DNA of 64,000 nt, taken from assembly GCA_907165135.1 (NCBI GenBank), contig OU015567.1, positions 14,885,001-14,949,000 on the forward strand, given 5' to 3'. The position numbers and the translations under genes are program-made. The stretch is from Oikopleura dioica. Lineage: Eukaryota; Chordata; Appendicularia; Copelata; Oikopleuridae. Numbering within the stretch: the stretch's first letter is position 1; each line of letters starts with the position of its first letter. This document shows, piece after piece, positions 46,161-56,800 of this stretch. The notes under the pieces were generated by a model that was not told where the DNA came from, made no database searches, and saw only the letters and a program-made list of their open reading frames with translations.

Positions 46161-46346
46161 TGTAGAAAACCTGAGTCAGGGATCCTGACTCAGGGTTAGG
46201 TTAAGGCTTCGCCATAGTGAAGAATTAGATTCAGTTCAGAATTTTGATAAAGCCGCTTCGCGGCTTCGCTGTTAAAAACCGCAAAGCGGCTTTTATTCTA
46301 GTTCTTTCAGAACCCTGGCTCAGATTTTTCGGGGTTCCGAAGCCTT
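46161..46346. mobile_element. Family A MITE with internal rearrangement
   Basis: TGTAGAAAACCTGAGTCAGG is followed at once by a second ATCCTGACTCAGGG, then GCCGCTTCGCGGC and GCAAAGCGGC hairpins, ending in a CTGGCTCAGATTTTTCGG remnant. Confidence 0.7.
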
Positions 46347-46794
46347 AGCAAATTGGATGGGACGAGATTTGCGCGCATCTGTGATCTTGCGTTATGTAAG
46401 TCTCGAGAAGAGGGAACGGGATTGTCCTTTTCGCGCATTCTTTCAAAGAGGCGTAATTAGATTAGGGTTCTCTAATCAGACAAAATCAAAACGAAACTCG
46501 AGTAAGCGCTCGGCGGGAGCGAGCAAAAGGTCGCTTCATTTTAACTTTTAACTGGCAAAAGGGCGAGAACAAAAACAAATCTAAAAACAAAATGGAGATT
46601 TCGCGGCCTGCTCTTCCCGACTTTCTAGTGGCGAGCGAATTGGTTAACGCTAGTCGAACAGTGACGCCAAAATCGCCGAAGAGGTGACCGCCAGGAGGAA
46701 GCCATAAAGGGCGATTTTAGGGGATCATGGAGAGCTTATCGTGAAAAAAGAGCAACTTTGAAGTCATAAATTTTAACAGACTAGACCTAACTTA

Positions 46795-46965
46795 GGGCTC
46801 AGCTTTGCAGCCTGTGTAATAAACCTGAGTCAGGGTCCTGAAGGATATTTAATGAAAGCCGCATTGCGAAGCCGTTTCGCGGCTTTTTTCTTAAAGAAGC
46901 CGCTACGCGGCTTTCATTAAATATCCTTCAGGACCCTGACTCAGGTTTTCTACACAGGTTCCTTT
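46795..46965. mobile_element. Family A MITE with near-perfect arms
   Basis: GTCAGGGTCCTGAAGGATAT and its exact complement ATATCCTTCAGGACCCTGAC bracket two GCCGC hairpins. Confidence 0.82.
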
Positions 46966-48246
46966 GCTAAAATTTAGGGTTTATGAAACAAAATTTGGTT
47001 TTTCTATAAGATGAAATTTGATTCATTCTAAAGCGATAAATAATTTTTCATTTTGGAGCTTTGGCAGATGTCTGATATCATTGCGATTCCTGTCACCTTT
47101 TTCAGAGAAGGAATATTGAACATTATTGGATTTAGATAGCACGCTTTCGGATAAGACTATCATTTTCTAATTTTCTAAAATTAAGAAAATTCAAAGCAAG
47201 GATTTAACGTTGCCTCGCACCGCAAATAAAAGTAAAGCTGGCGAAATCTAATCAAATTTTCACGAAAACGCGAGAAAATTTAGAAATAGCGCCAAAGTTA
47301 AAATATAAGATCTAAGTGTTAATTACAGTTTTGAAATAGAAAAAAAAATCTGAAAAAAATTCCAACTCAGTTCACTTTAAAAAAACCGTAGCCGCATTTG
47401 AAAAAAGAGTTCTGAGTCCGTTCTACTTAAAAGAATTAATGCATGACGATTATTGAAGTAATTGAGCCTTTTGTGTTCTTTTGAAAGTCTTCAGAGGAAA
47501 TTCATCTGGCCAGTTTGGGATTATCCGGCTTCTCGATTAGAAAAAAAAAACGGAAGACGCGCCGTCGGCGCCGCAAAGTTGCAATTCGAAAACGTCATGT
47601 CCGGTTCCACCGAAAATGCTCCGCTCAACCAACTAAGAGAGCTCCTGAGCTGGACAGAGTTAAATTCTAATTCTACCTAAGTTAGAGGCTACCACACCTG
47701 TTTTAAGATTTAAAATGGGGTCTCTATTTAAGGGTATCAATATCGATTGGCTATGGCCCATAGTCTATGGGTCGAAATCGATGTTGACACCCTTAATATA
47801 ATTGGGATAAATTGGGGAGCCCGAAATTGGGGCCCCAATTTTAAGAGCCGATTTCTTAAAATCTGCCATTGATTAAGGGGACCCTCTCCTCCCAGTCCAT
47901 AATTTGGGGGCTCTATAAACAAGAACCCCTTTTTACTAGAAGTCATAAAATTAAGCCTAATAGGAAGATAGAGGTCCTAATGAGGGAGAGAAAGAGACAA
48001 AGGGCTTCCTTCAAATGGACCGGTCGGTAAACTTTCGGGCCTAACGAGCATTTAATTCGGCCCCGCTGAGTTGCTTCGCAGAAACCTTTACGAAACGGTT
48101 AGACGTGATTTCGCACACTTGTTTAGAAGAAAAGCACTCTCCGCACCTTTCTTCTAATTGTATTCTCCGCATTTTTCAAGAGAAAATTATAATAATTATT
48201 GCAAAAGAACTTGACTATCTAGAAGAGTTTCCCAATTAAAATTTGG
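46966..48246. other. Intergenic, no firmly supported gene
   Basis: A 27-codon ATG frame at 47597 (MSGSTENAPLNQLRELLS) in a G+C-rich patch could be a first exon, but no partner exon was found. A fold-back-like stretch, GGGTATCAATATCGATTGG and AAATCGATGTTGACACCC, lies at 47730-47795. Confidence 0.3.
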
Positions 48247-48389
48247 GGAAAGCGGCACGAATCGACAGAAAAATTTTGACAAATTTTAAACCAATCAGAA
48301 GCCTTGATTCGGCGGACCGGCCAATCAGGAACTAAGTAGCCGCCCACGCAAAATTTGTCGAAATTTTTGTCGATTCGTGCCGCTTTCAC
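48247..48389. mobile_element. Family C MITE subfamily
   Basis: GAAAGCGGCACGAATCGACA at left, TGTCGATTCGTGCCGCTTTC at right: a perfect 20-base TIR that differs from the GTCTGGAACCGACA type. The core keeps AACCAATCAGAAGCC and GGCCAATCAGGAAC. Confidence 0.85.
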
Positions 48390-48479
48390 TAAATTGGGAT
48401 CTCTGAATTAATTATAGCTTCAAAAATTGTGATTTTAAAATTCACGAAATTCTTATCAGAGAAAAAGATTTCGCGAGCT

Positions 48480-48697
48480 TCAAAAATCCGAAAAATGTTC
48501 ACCCCGTTTTGATGCAGCTCTTTTCTCCCTAATCATTTTTTCGACATTGTATTGTCCGTCTTCTTCTTCCCGCTTGGTTCTTATCGGTCTTATGTTTTTA
48601 TGTTTTGATTTGCGATTAGAAAGTGTTTTTGTGGAGCCAGTTTTGGGGAATCTTCTTCCAGTTGTGTTTGATTTCACAACCGGGCACAACGTCGACT
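48480..48697 (-). CDS. Basic exon with a possible chromodomain start
   Basis: Minus-strand open exon after a good acceptor (TTTTAAAACAG|AG), 71 codons to TGA. Very basic first half (KTLSNRKSKHKNIRPIRTKR) then EEEDGQYNVEKMIREKRAAS. The pattern Y-x-V-E-K-x-I followed by basic residues resembles the first strand of a chromodomain as in HP1-type proteins. A donor-like GGG|GTGAAC before the stop would allow splicing to the rest, but I did not find the YLVKW part. No AATAAA follows. The family assignment is weak. Confidence 0.3.
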
Positions 48698-49090
48698 CTG
48701 TTTTAAAACAAACACCGCTCAAATAATCGAGCCAATTTGATAATGTTATTTTACGGAATTCAATTAAAACGACATGCGTTCAATTGCGCTTCATGGCAAA
48801 ATTGCTTTCCAATAGAAAATTTACTGAATAATTATTTTGACACTGATTTGCGAAGCGTTTTTTAATGAAGAGTAAAGAAAATATTTCGAAAGAAAAAGTA
48901 ATTAAAGCAATTAAAAATGACTTCGACTTCAATTAATTAATCAGAGCTGTATTTGTTTTGAAGGCTATTAAGGGGACGACCTCAATTACACTAGAAAACA
49001 GTTTCGACAATCGAAAGTTCATCATTCAATGAAGCAATAAATCAATGCTCTCAGCGTCTCTGTTCACATCAAAATGGATAAGTTTTGAGA

Positions 49091-49258
49091 ATGAGACCAA
49101 TAATCGGATTCGTCGTCGGTTTCCAGCGGAAACGACTTTTCGAGCTAGAGGAGAATTATGACGACCGTGGTTTTCAACTTCCTATCACTAAACTCATTAG
49201 CTCACAAAATCTGCTGACATCATTCAGCAACGTTCTTTTCTCGGAGTACTTATATTGA
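49091..49258 (+). CDS. Short ORF, uncertain
   Basis: ATG frame of 55 residues, MRPIIGFVVGFQRKRLFELE then ENYDDRGFQLPITKLISSQN, to TGA. Protein-like composition and no internal repeats, but no intron partner or poly(A) signal. The stop lies at the edge of the fold-back at 49253. Confidence 0.25.
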   Translation: MRPIIGFVVGFQRKRLFELEENYDDRGFQLPITKLISSQNLLTSFSNVLFSEYLY

Positions 49259-49563
49259 TCATCTTGCTTTTTTCGGCTTTTCAATCAATTCTTTCCTCAA
49301 AAAACTTCTGAGCTCCTGATTTGAGCTCGACAACCTGTGTAGAAAACCTTAGTCAGGATCTGAAAAGGCTTTAATAAAAAGCCGCGTAGCGGCTTTTACG
49401 TTAACAAAGCCGCGTCGCGGCATTCCAAGTATTTAGAGATATTCAAGCTCTTTTCAAATCCTGACTCAGGTTTTCTACACAGGTTTCAGAGCTCAGATCA
49501 CGAGCTCAGAAGTACTGTAATGAAAAAATGATTGAAATGCCGAAAAAGCGAGTCGATCAATAA
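49253..49563. mobile_element. Fold-back with a family A element at its centre
   Basis: Outer arms (ATTGATCATCTTGCTTTTTT and its diverged complement ending GAGTCGATCAAT) enclose ACTTCTGAGCTC / GAGCTCAGAAGT and then a full family A copy (CGACAACCTGTGTAGAAAAC ... TTTTCTACACAGG) with two GCCGC hairpins. The arms are inverted along the whole length. Confidence 0.78.
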
Positions 49564-50238
49564 AAGGACCTCATTTGAAATGGGTTTGGACCTGTTTCAA
49601 GTGTTTTATCTCTACTTTGTCGTCTGGTATGAAAAATGGAAAGCTTGGGCAGTTTCCGGCGTCGTAATAAATTTCTGGTTTTGAACGGCGGCATCGGATT
49701 ATGCATCATTTTCCATGCGCGTTATTCAACACAAGGATCGGAAATGTCTCCTGCGCGGACGACAAAGTGCCACTTTTTCAGGAACATGGAGATATTCGCA
49801 GAAGCATGCGCATGATAAAAGTGTTCAAGAATCGCGCACTTCTAAAGGGCACTCAGCGATATTACCTTGCCTGTTTTTCTAAAGAGCATGCGACGCGTTC
49901 CAGAAAATTTTTGAGAAAAGAGTCGAGTTATCAGTTCAAGCTCAATTTCAAAAGGCCCCTATTCGTCCTTTTTACTCACTATTTTCGCAACAGTTATTTC
50001 CGTAACGTCACCCCTCCACATAAACAATCCCAATTTTCGGCGTCGTCTTTGATACAAAACTAACGCGATATGTCCAGGACAAATACATCACGAACTAACT
50101 ATAACGTAATTACACTCAAACGTCGAAAAGATGTTGTCAAACAATCTCATTTGAAGCAATCGCTATATTTACTACAATACAGAAATCTTGATTCAAACAT
50201 AACACGAGCCGACATAACTAAAGTGCTCTTTCTGAACC
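49564..50238. other. Intergenic; one unsupported 120-codon ORF
   Basis: ATG frame 49701-50063 (starts MHHFPCALFNTRIGN) has no recognisable motif, no coding-type neighbours and no poly(A) signal. A frame of this length can arise by chance in 64 kb. Confidence 0.3.
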
Positions 50239-50572
50239 CTGGGTTCGGCAAAAGTGAAAAAACCTGAGTCAGGGTCCTGACTGGGCTCGGCAACCTGTGT
50301 AGTAAACCTGAGATAGGTTCCAAAGAGCTGTAATGAAAAGCCGCGTAGCGGCTTTTAGAACGAAGCCGCGACGCGGCTTCGCAAATATTTAAATGACAGA
50401 TTGATATGGTTTTAGGAAGCCGCTTCGCGGCTTCGTTCTTAAAAGCCGCTACGCGGCTTTTCATTACAGCTCTTTGGATTTCAAAGTTTGGAACCTATCT
50501 CAGGTTTTCTTCACTGGTTGCCGAGCCCAGTCAGGACCCTGACTCAGGTTTTTCACTGTTAGCCGAGCCCAG
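50239..50572. mobile_element. Family A MITE nested inside another family A MITE
   Basis: Outer ends CTGGGTTCGGCAAAAGTGAA and TTCACTGTTAGCCGAGCCCAG flank GGGTCCTGA | inner | TCAGGACCC. The inner copy 50281-50530 is complete, CTGGGCTCGGCAACCTGTGT ... CCGAGCCCAG, with four GCCGC hairpins. The insertion point is the exact centre of the outer palindrome. Confidence 0.85.
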
Positions 50573-51231
50573 GAACCGACTAATCCTCTAAAAGAAAGAG
50601 TCCCTCCACAAGACATAAATCAGGCTAAAGAAGCAATTTGATTACACGTGCCGCTTACCGAGACCTTTTAGAATGTCTCTTTTCCATAGTCAAGAACGCG
50701 AATTCACCAGACTCCAGCTAATTTGTTTATTTTCAGCTTGATAAGGTCTTTAAACACTGAATAACAAAATTTGTTCGTCGTGTCGAGGTGGTGCATTTTT
50801 TTCGGGATCTCGAGATTTTTCAGATTTTTCTTTCTCAACACAGCTGGAGAGATGAGGTTCTGCGGGAGACGGTTGCGTTGTCGAGTGATGCAAGGAAGGA
50901 ATTGAAGGTTTGAGCGCCGGTTACTGCGCCTTGGGGAGCTACAGTAAGATCGACTTTTGGAAAAATGAACTTTTGACACTTGAAAAATGTAAATTTTCAA
51001 AAGGAGCCAGCTCAATTTGAAAAATCAGCCACTTGAACTCGATGTCTTGAGCTTAGATTTTCTGCTGATGAAAGTATAATTACGCCTAATTGAGCATGTT
51101 CCGCGAGCTCTGGATTTGCCTAATTCGTTAATCATTTTTAAATTTATTCTTGATTTCGAGCATAAACTCGTTTAGAGGGTGACGTGTGATTTTCCCCCGA
51201 GTCCTTGCTTAGTTGAGCGAAACTGGCATCT
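50573..51231. other. Intergenic, no firmly supported gene
   Basis: A 103-codon minus frame (50704-51015) begins at TTG and shows no motif. Otherwise nothing. Confidence 0.4.
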
Positions 51232-51440
51232 CTGAGCTTGGCGGCCTGTGTAGAAAACCTGACTCAGGGACCCTGAGTTAGGGTTATTGAAAGCTGAGAA
51301 GTGGTTTTGCCAAATTTGTTTTTTCAAACCATCAAGATTGTTCTTGCAAAGCCGCTTCGCGGCTTCGATTAAAAATAAGCCGCTGCGCGGCTTTTCAATA
51401 AATCTTGACTCAGGTTTTCTACAAAGGTTGCCAAGCTTTC
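51232..51440. mobile_element. Family A MITE
   Basis: CTGAGCTTGGCGGCCTGTGT at left; CTTGACTCAGGTTTTCTAC and AAAGGTTGCCAAGC at right; GCCGCTTCGCGGC and GCCGCTGCGCGGC hairpins. Confidence 0.8.
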
Positions 51441-51814
51441 ATAGACCAGAAAGAAGGCTAGTCGATCCTTTCCTGGATTGATCCTCTCCGTCTTGACCGA
51501 AAACCCCTCTCGCGTTCCTTGCATTTCAATCGTTACTGTATGTTCTTGAGCATCGGCATCAGACACTTTTATCTGGCTGGAAATGGAATTTCATAATTTT
51601 CTCCATGGCGAGTTATGAAATGGGCTCAAGCTAATCGCGCTTTTCTCCGTCAGAAAAAAATATAGAGATCTCAAATCTGTCAGAAAGCGGCGTATTTGCT
51701 CAGCCTCTTTTTTGGGTAGACTGATTTTTTTTGTTCTCTTAGACATATTTTTACGAAGAAAAGGGAGATTTTTATACGACCGAAAATACTCGTTTTTAAC
51801 ATTTGATTTTTCCC

Positions 51815-51950
51815 AAACTGTGGAGAAAACCTTAGCCAGGGCCTTGAAAGAGCTTTCAAGAAAAGACGCGTTGCGGCTTTATAGAAACGAAGCCGCGAAT
51901 TCAAAATACAGTAGAAGCTCTTTCAAGACCTTGATTAGGGTAAGAAGCCA
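51815..51950. mobile_element. Family A MITE, degenerate
   Basis: GTGGAGAAAACCTTAGCCAG, inverted AGCTTTCAAGA / TCTTTCAAGACC words and half-hairpins GCGTTGCGGC and GAAGCCGCGAA. Confidence 0.55.
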
Positions 51951-52524
51951 CAAAAAGGCCGTCGAGTTCTCAGTTAGATGATGTTTTCAAACGCTCGAAT
52001 TTCGTCCCACTGCAAATAATAATTCGCACAAATGTAATTCTTGCGAAAATTGGTTGTTGACGGGCGAGGCTGAAAATAATCCGGAAGGAGCCACAAATCA
52101 CACCACTCATCTAAACCAAGACGCCGGGCTAAGAAAATATTTTCGAAATGCTTTCTAATGTTAACTGGCGAGGTGGCAAATCAAGCTCAATTACGGAATC
52201 GCACAAACACCGCTCGCGTTACTGAGATAAGGCTCGCCCGCTAAAGCACTCTTTTTCTAAGAGACGCGTCTTTTTGGAGGGGATTATTTGTGCCAATTCT
52301 ACAGCACGCAACTTGCGCAAGTTTATTGCTGTTAGCAACGGTAGAGCAAGTTTTGGGCGGATTATTTGTTCAAGATGGGATAATCCAGAGGTTAGACGCG
52401 ACAATTGAACATTGCCAACTGAACCAAGCGGTTGATAAAACATCTAGTAATGCAATAATAATTCCAAAGAATACATTATACAATATCTAAATGCTGTGAA
52501 AAGCACAATATGATATTGTCAATA
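51951..52524. other. Intergenic, no firmly supported gene
   Basis: A 74-residue minus-strand ATG frame (52219-52443, SRLTSGLSHLEQIIRPKLAL inside) overlaps a plus frame over the same bases. Neither has splice or poly(A) support. Confidence 0.35.
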
Positions 52525-52868
52525 TCCCTTTTTATAGCGAATCTTTCCTTCTTTTTTTCGCTTCGTTTTCAATAGAAAAATTCATGGCGAAATGAAATTG
52601 AGCGAGACGAAATTGAGCGAAGCGGAGCTTCGCTTCAAATAAGGAGGCTTCTTTTAGAGCGAAGCTTCGCTTCTCTTATTTTCGCTCCTATTTCGAGTCA
52701 ATAATGAAGCGATAATAAGCGAAGCGAAGCTTCGCTCTAATAGAAGCCCCTTATTTGTAGCGAAGCTTCGCTTCGCTCAAATTCGTTTCGTCATGAATTT
52801 TTCTATTAAAAACAAAGCGAGAATAAACGAAGCGAAAAAAAGAAGAAAAGAGTCGCTATAAAAAAGGG
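52525..52868. mobile_element. Fold-back with AGCGAAGCTTCGCT palindromes
   Basis: Ends CCCTTTTTATAGCGA and TCGCTATAAAAAAGGG are inverted. Inside, AGCGAAGCTTCGCT-type palindromes recur at least four times among TTATTTTCGCTCC and GAAGCCCC words. The architecture (TIR plus self-complementary inner modules) parallels families A, F and G with a different motif. Confidence 0.8.
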
Positions 52869-53337
52869 AGGTTTTTCGAGCCGAAATTAACTTTTTTGTA
52901 AAGAAAAGTCTGCCGAGCAAATTGAGCTATCAAGATATGCTCTTGGATCCACGTTATCTTTGATGACAGAAACATGTTTTTAGTCTGACGGGCTAATTCT
53001 AGGTTAAGGGTCTCCTTGTGTAATGTTGAAAAGCTGCCTGATCGTCAGAAGATTGATCCAGTGTTGGTTTTGATAAATAAGGGCCTCATGGACGGTGGCT
53101 TCCGGACACTGGTGCAATCATCCGGCTTCCGCTTAAATATTTGGAACCGCCAGCTTCCTTTATCCTAGTATATGTTATGAATATGCAGTTATGAAAAGCC
53201 TCAGTTCGTTTAGCATATCACCAGCCAGGTATAACTAATACCGCAGCTGCGCGACCAGAGGACGAGTCTATCTGCTCTTCAAGAAGCATATAACTACAGT
53301 AGACCAAAAGACAGGAGATTCTTTGTTGAACTTTTTC
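52869..53337. other. Intergenic, nothing recognised
   Basis: No exon or repeat assigned. Confidence 0.5.
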
Positions 53338-53528
53338 CTGGGTCAGGCAACCTTTGTACCTGACTCAGGTAGAAAACCTGACTCATGGTCCTCGAAGATT
53401 TTTGATGAAAGCCGCGGAGCGGCTTTTCTTAAAACGGAGCCGCAAAGCGGCTTCGCCAGAATGGAAGTTTTGGTGAAGCCGCTTTGCCCTTCCAGGACCC
53501 TGACTCAGGATTTCTACGCAGCTTTTTT
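53338..53528. mobile_element. Family A MITE
   Basis: CAACCTTTGTACCTGACTCA followed by AGAAAACCTGACTCATGG at left; CCCTGACTCAGGATTTCTAC at right; GCCGCGGAGCGGC and GCCGCAAAGCGGC hairpins. Confidence 0.75.
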
Positions 53529-53821
53529 CTCCTGAAGATTGCGTCAAATCGAAGATGGATCGCGTGTCCCGGAAGACAGATATAATTCAATAATCAGTGG
53601 CTAAATGCCACAACATGACCCCATAAAATTCACAATCGCTTAGCATTCTTCGACCTTTCGATTTTCACTCGAAACAATGTTCGAAGCAGACGGCTGCTCT
53701 GAAGAAAATTAAATCTTAGAAAAATCAATCTACACTGTTTGGTGGCTGGCGGCGTCTTCTAAACACCATTTGATAATTAATCGAGTTCGGGCTCCGTTAC
53801 CACCCTCAAATGCGTCTTACA

Positions 53822-56800
53822 TCATTCTTTTTTATTTTGTACTGTAACTTGGTTACTTTTCAAAATTACCGTTTCTCCGTAAGCAGACTCCTTCCGACGC
53901 AATTTTAACAAGAAACGCTGAAATTAAAAATTACCAATTTTGAAATTTCAAAATAAAAAAAAATCTCGCAAACATGCATTTCTTGCATAATTTCTTCTTC
54001 AAGCAAATTTCCTTTCCGGAACTTTAAATTCACCTCCCCTCAAAATTACCATTTTCCAAGACTTTGTAATACGGTAATTTGACTTTCTGGAGTAAAACTG
54101 AGTTTTCCCAAAAATTACGAAAAATATTTGAAAATCCATCTAATCAACCATGAGAGAAAAAAATCTGTTCCCACTTTCGTCATTCTTCAGCCAGTTCCTA
54201 ATTTGCCGATAGTCTTGTCGAAACCGATTCCAAACAGGGCTAATGTGGCTTTTTTCGGGTCACCAGGCTGAGCTCGGCAACCTGTGTAGAAAACCTGAGT
54301 GAGGGTCTGAAAGAACTGAAATGAAAAGCCGCGCAGCGGCTTTTCAAAAACGAAGCCGCGAAGCGGCTTCGCCAGAATTTTGGTAGATTTTAATGGTGAT
54401 ATTAGCGAAGCCGCTTCGCGGCTTCGTTTTTGAAAAGCCGCTGCGCGGCTTTTCATTTCAGTTCTTTCAGACCCTCACTCAGGTTTTCTACACAGGTTGC
54501 CGAGCTCAGTCACCAGGGGTTCGAGGAATTATTAACCCGTTCGTGCGTTTTCGGTCATTTCTTTGTATAAATTCAAATTTGTCAGAAAAGAAGAAGAAAC
54601 TCAATAAAATCATTGAATCAGTCGAATAAATCTTTCCTACTAGGTTAGCTAGTATTAAAATAACTCATTAGTAGGGCCGCACTTGAGTCGTTATTCTATT
54701 ATGTCGGAATTATTTTTCTTTTGGGCAAGCGGGGCTGCTCGGAGCCGGACATCCTTCTAAACCCAACTAGGTCGACCCAGCGCAGCGAGAAATTAAACAT
54801 TCTAACTGGATTGATAACTTGGCTGGTGACCCTTAACCATAGTGTTGACGTTGTTGGGTGCCAGTGGACACAGCTCGCGGACGGGGCCTGTTAGAGGGTT
54901 AAATAGGATTCGGGTATCTAAAGGATAAGAATATGAAGTAAGAATAACATCTAACTGCTCCCTCTTTCCTTCGTACAAAACGCAGCTGCCTTCTGCGCCG
55001 GGATCCGAAAAAGAAAGAAGAAGAAGATGAAGAATGACCTTTTTATGTCAAGGTCTGTCGATTAAAACAGAATCTCGGCCTCGAAAAAGCTCGATTATTC
55101 AGGAAAGCTGTGCATTTTCACGGGATTTGGGCGAATCCGGTGACCCGCCGAACCACCGGCCAGATGATGCGACACTTCATTTTCCATTGAAATATTTATC
55201 GAAAGCAAGACCACATCACATGTTTTCCCGCGCCCGTTTTTTATAAGCAAAACACGATGTTCAATTTTTCATTTACCGTTATTGGTCATAAAAAGCTCAA
55301 ATCATATTCAATAACAGACCCCGATTGTCATTTTTGACCGACTAAATTTCCTTATGAGTCATCAAAATCCGAGAAGCCGCTAGCGCCTTCGAGCATAAAC
55401 AGAAAAAAGCCGCCCAAAGCGCGGCTTAAATACTGTTTCTCGAAGCCGCAAGCGGCTTCTCGGATTTTGATCACTCATAAGGAAATTTAGTCGGTCAAAA
55501 ATGACAATCGCGGCCTCTTTTCTGCGATAACTATTTAAAGTGTTTCACCGTTTCGTTTACGCTTGCGTGAATTCTAACACAGGTGTTCGTCCTTCTTCGG
55601 ATCCCGGAATGATCTTTAGGCATCTTGCTCGCCAAGTCGGAATGCAGCTTTAGATGGCTCGGGTGCTTGCTCATTGTTATGTGCATCTGAGCAATGCTGT
55701 CGCGCATTCTGAAGATGTCTTCCGAGCCCCAGAGAGCTCCGCGCGCTACAAACGCGCTCCGCCGATGCTGAATGGATCCGATCGTTATTTTTAGAACAGA
55801 TTTTTTGGTTCAAAATGCCGTTTTATGTTTGACATGCGAGAAAACATTTTACGGGGCATTCGGTTATTACCATTTGCTTACGTAATAAAAAATAAGCAAC
55901 TACAGTTTTTATCAGAGTTGCAAATTTGCTGAGCTGAGTGAGCCGCGCTAACTGAATGAGCTGAGCAGTCGCTCCGCTCAGCTCACCTAAGTGATTTTAA
56001 CACAATTTTTCTACTAAAAACACAGTAACGCTCAGCTCAACAAGCTCAGCTCAGCTCAAATATGGGTTCGCTCAGCTAAGCTCAAATTAGGGTCCGCTCA
56101 GCTCAGCTCAAATTAGGGTCCGCTCAGCTCAGCTCAAATTAGGGTCCGCTCAGCTCAGCTCAAATTAGGGTCCGCTCAGCTCAGCTCAAATTAGGGTCCG
56201 CTCAGCTCAGCTCAAATTAGGGTCCGCTCAGCTCAGCTCAAATTAGGGTCCGCTCAGCTCAGCTCAAATAAGGGTCCGCTCAGCTCAGCTGAAATACGGG
56301 TCCGGTCAGCTCAGCTCAAATTACGGTCCGCTCAGCTCAGCTCAAATTAGGGTCCGCTCAGCTCAGCTCCGCTCAATGACCTCCGAAATAGGCCACCTTA
56401 GCTCAGCTCAGCTCAGAAAATTTTTTACTCAGCTCAGCCTAGCTCAGCTCAGCAAAAATAAAGCAAAACTTGCAACTCTGGTTTTTATCGAAAGATCGAC
56501 ATTTAGAAAAAGCACTTGATTTGTCGCGCTCGGGGGTTTGAGAGGATGAACTCACCATAAAAGCTGATTGTTTCTCACCTTTTGGCAGAGGGTTCTAACG
56601 TTGTCTTCGACTTCCTGCACTGACAAGCCAGAAGGTGATCCGATTAACACATCCGCCTAAAACAATGCTTTTTCGAAAAGGTTACGCCTAATTAGACACA
56701 TTTTATTTTCTGACATTTTTTCGGCAAGCAGATGCGCCCCTCTCTCTAAAATCAGGAATAAGCGCTTTTTCGCTCCTTTTTTCAGCTGCTTGTTTTGCAT

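Noticed and set aside
49701-50063. 120-codon ATG frame
   Set aside because: No recognisable feature or signals; length compatible with chance in 64 kb at this base composition.
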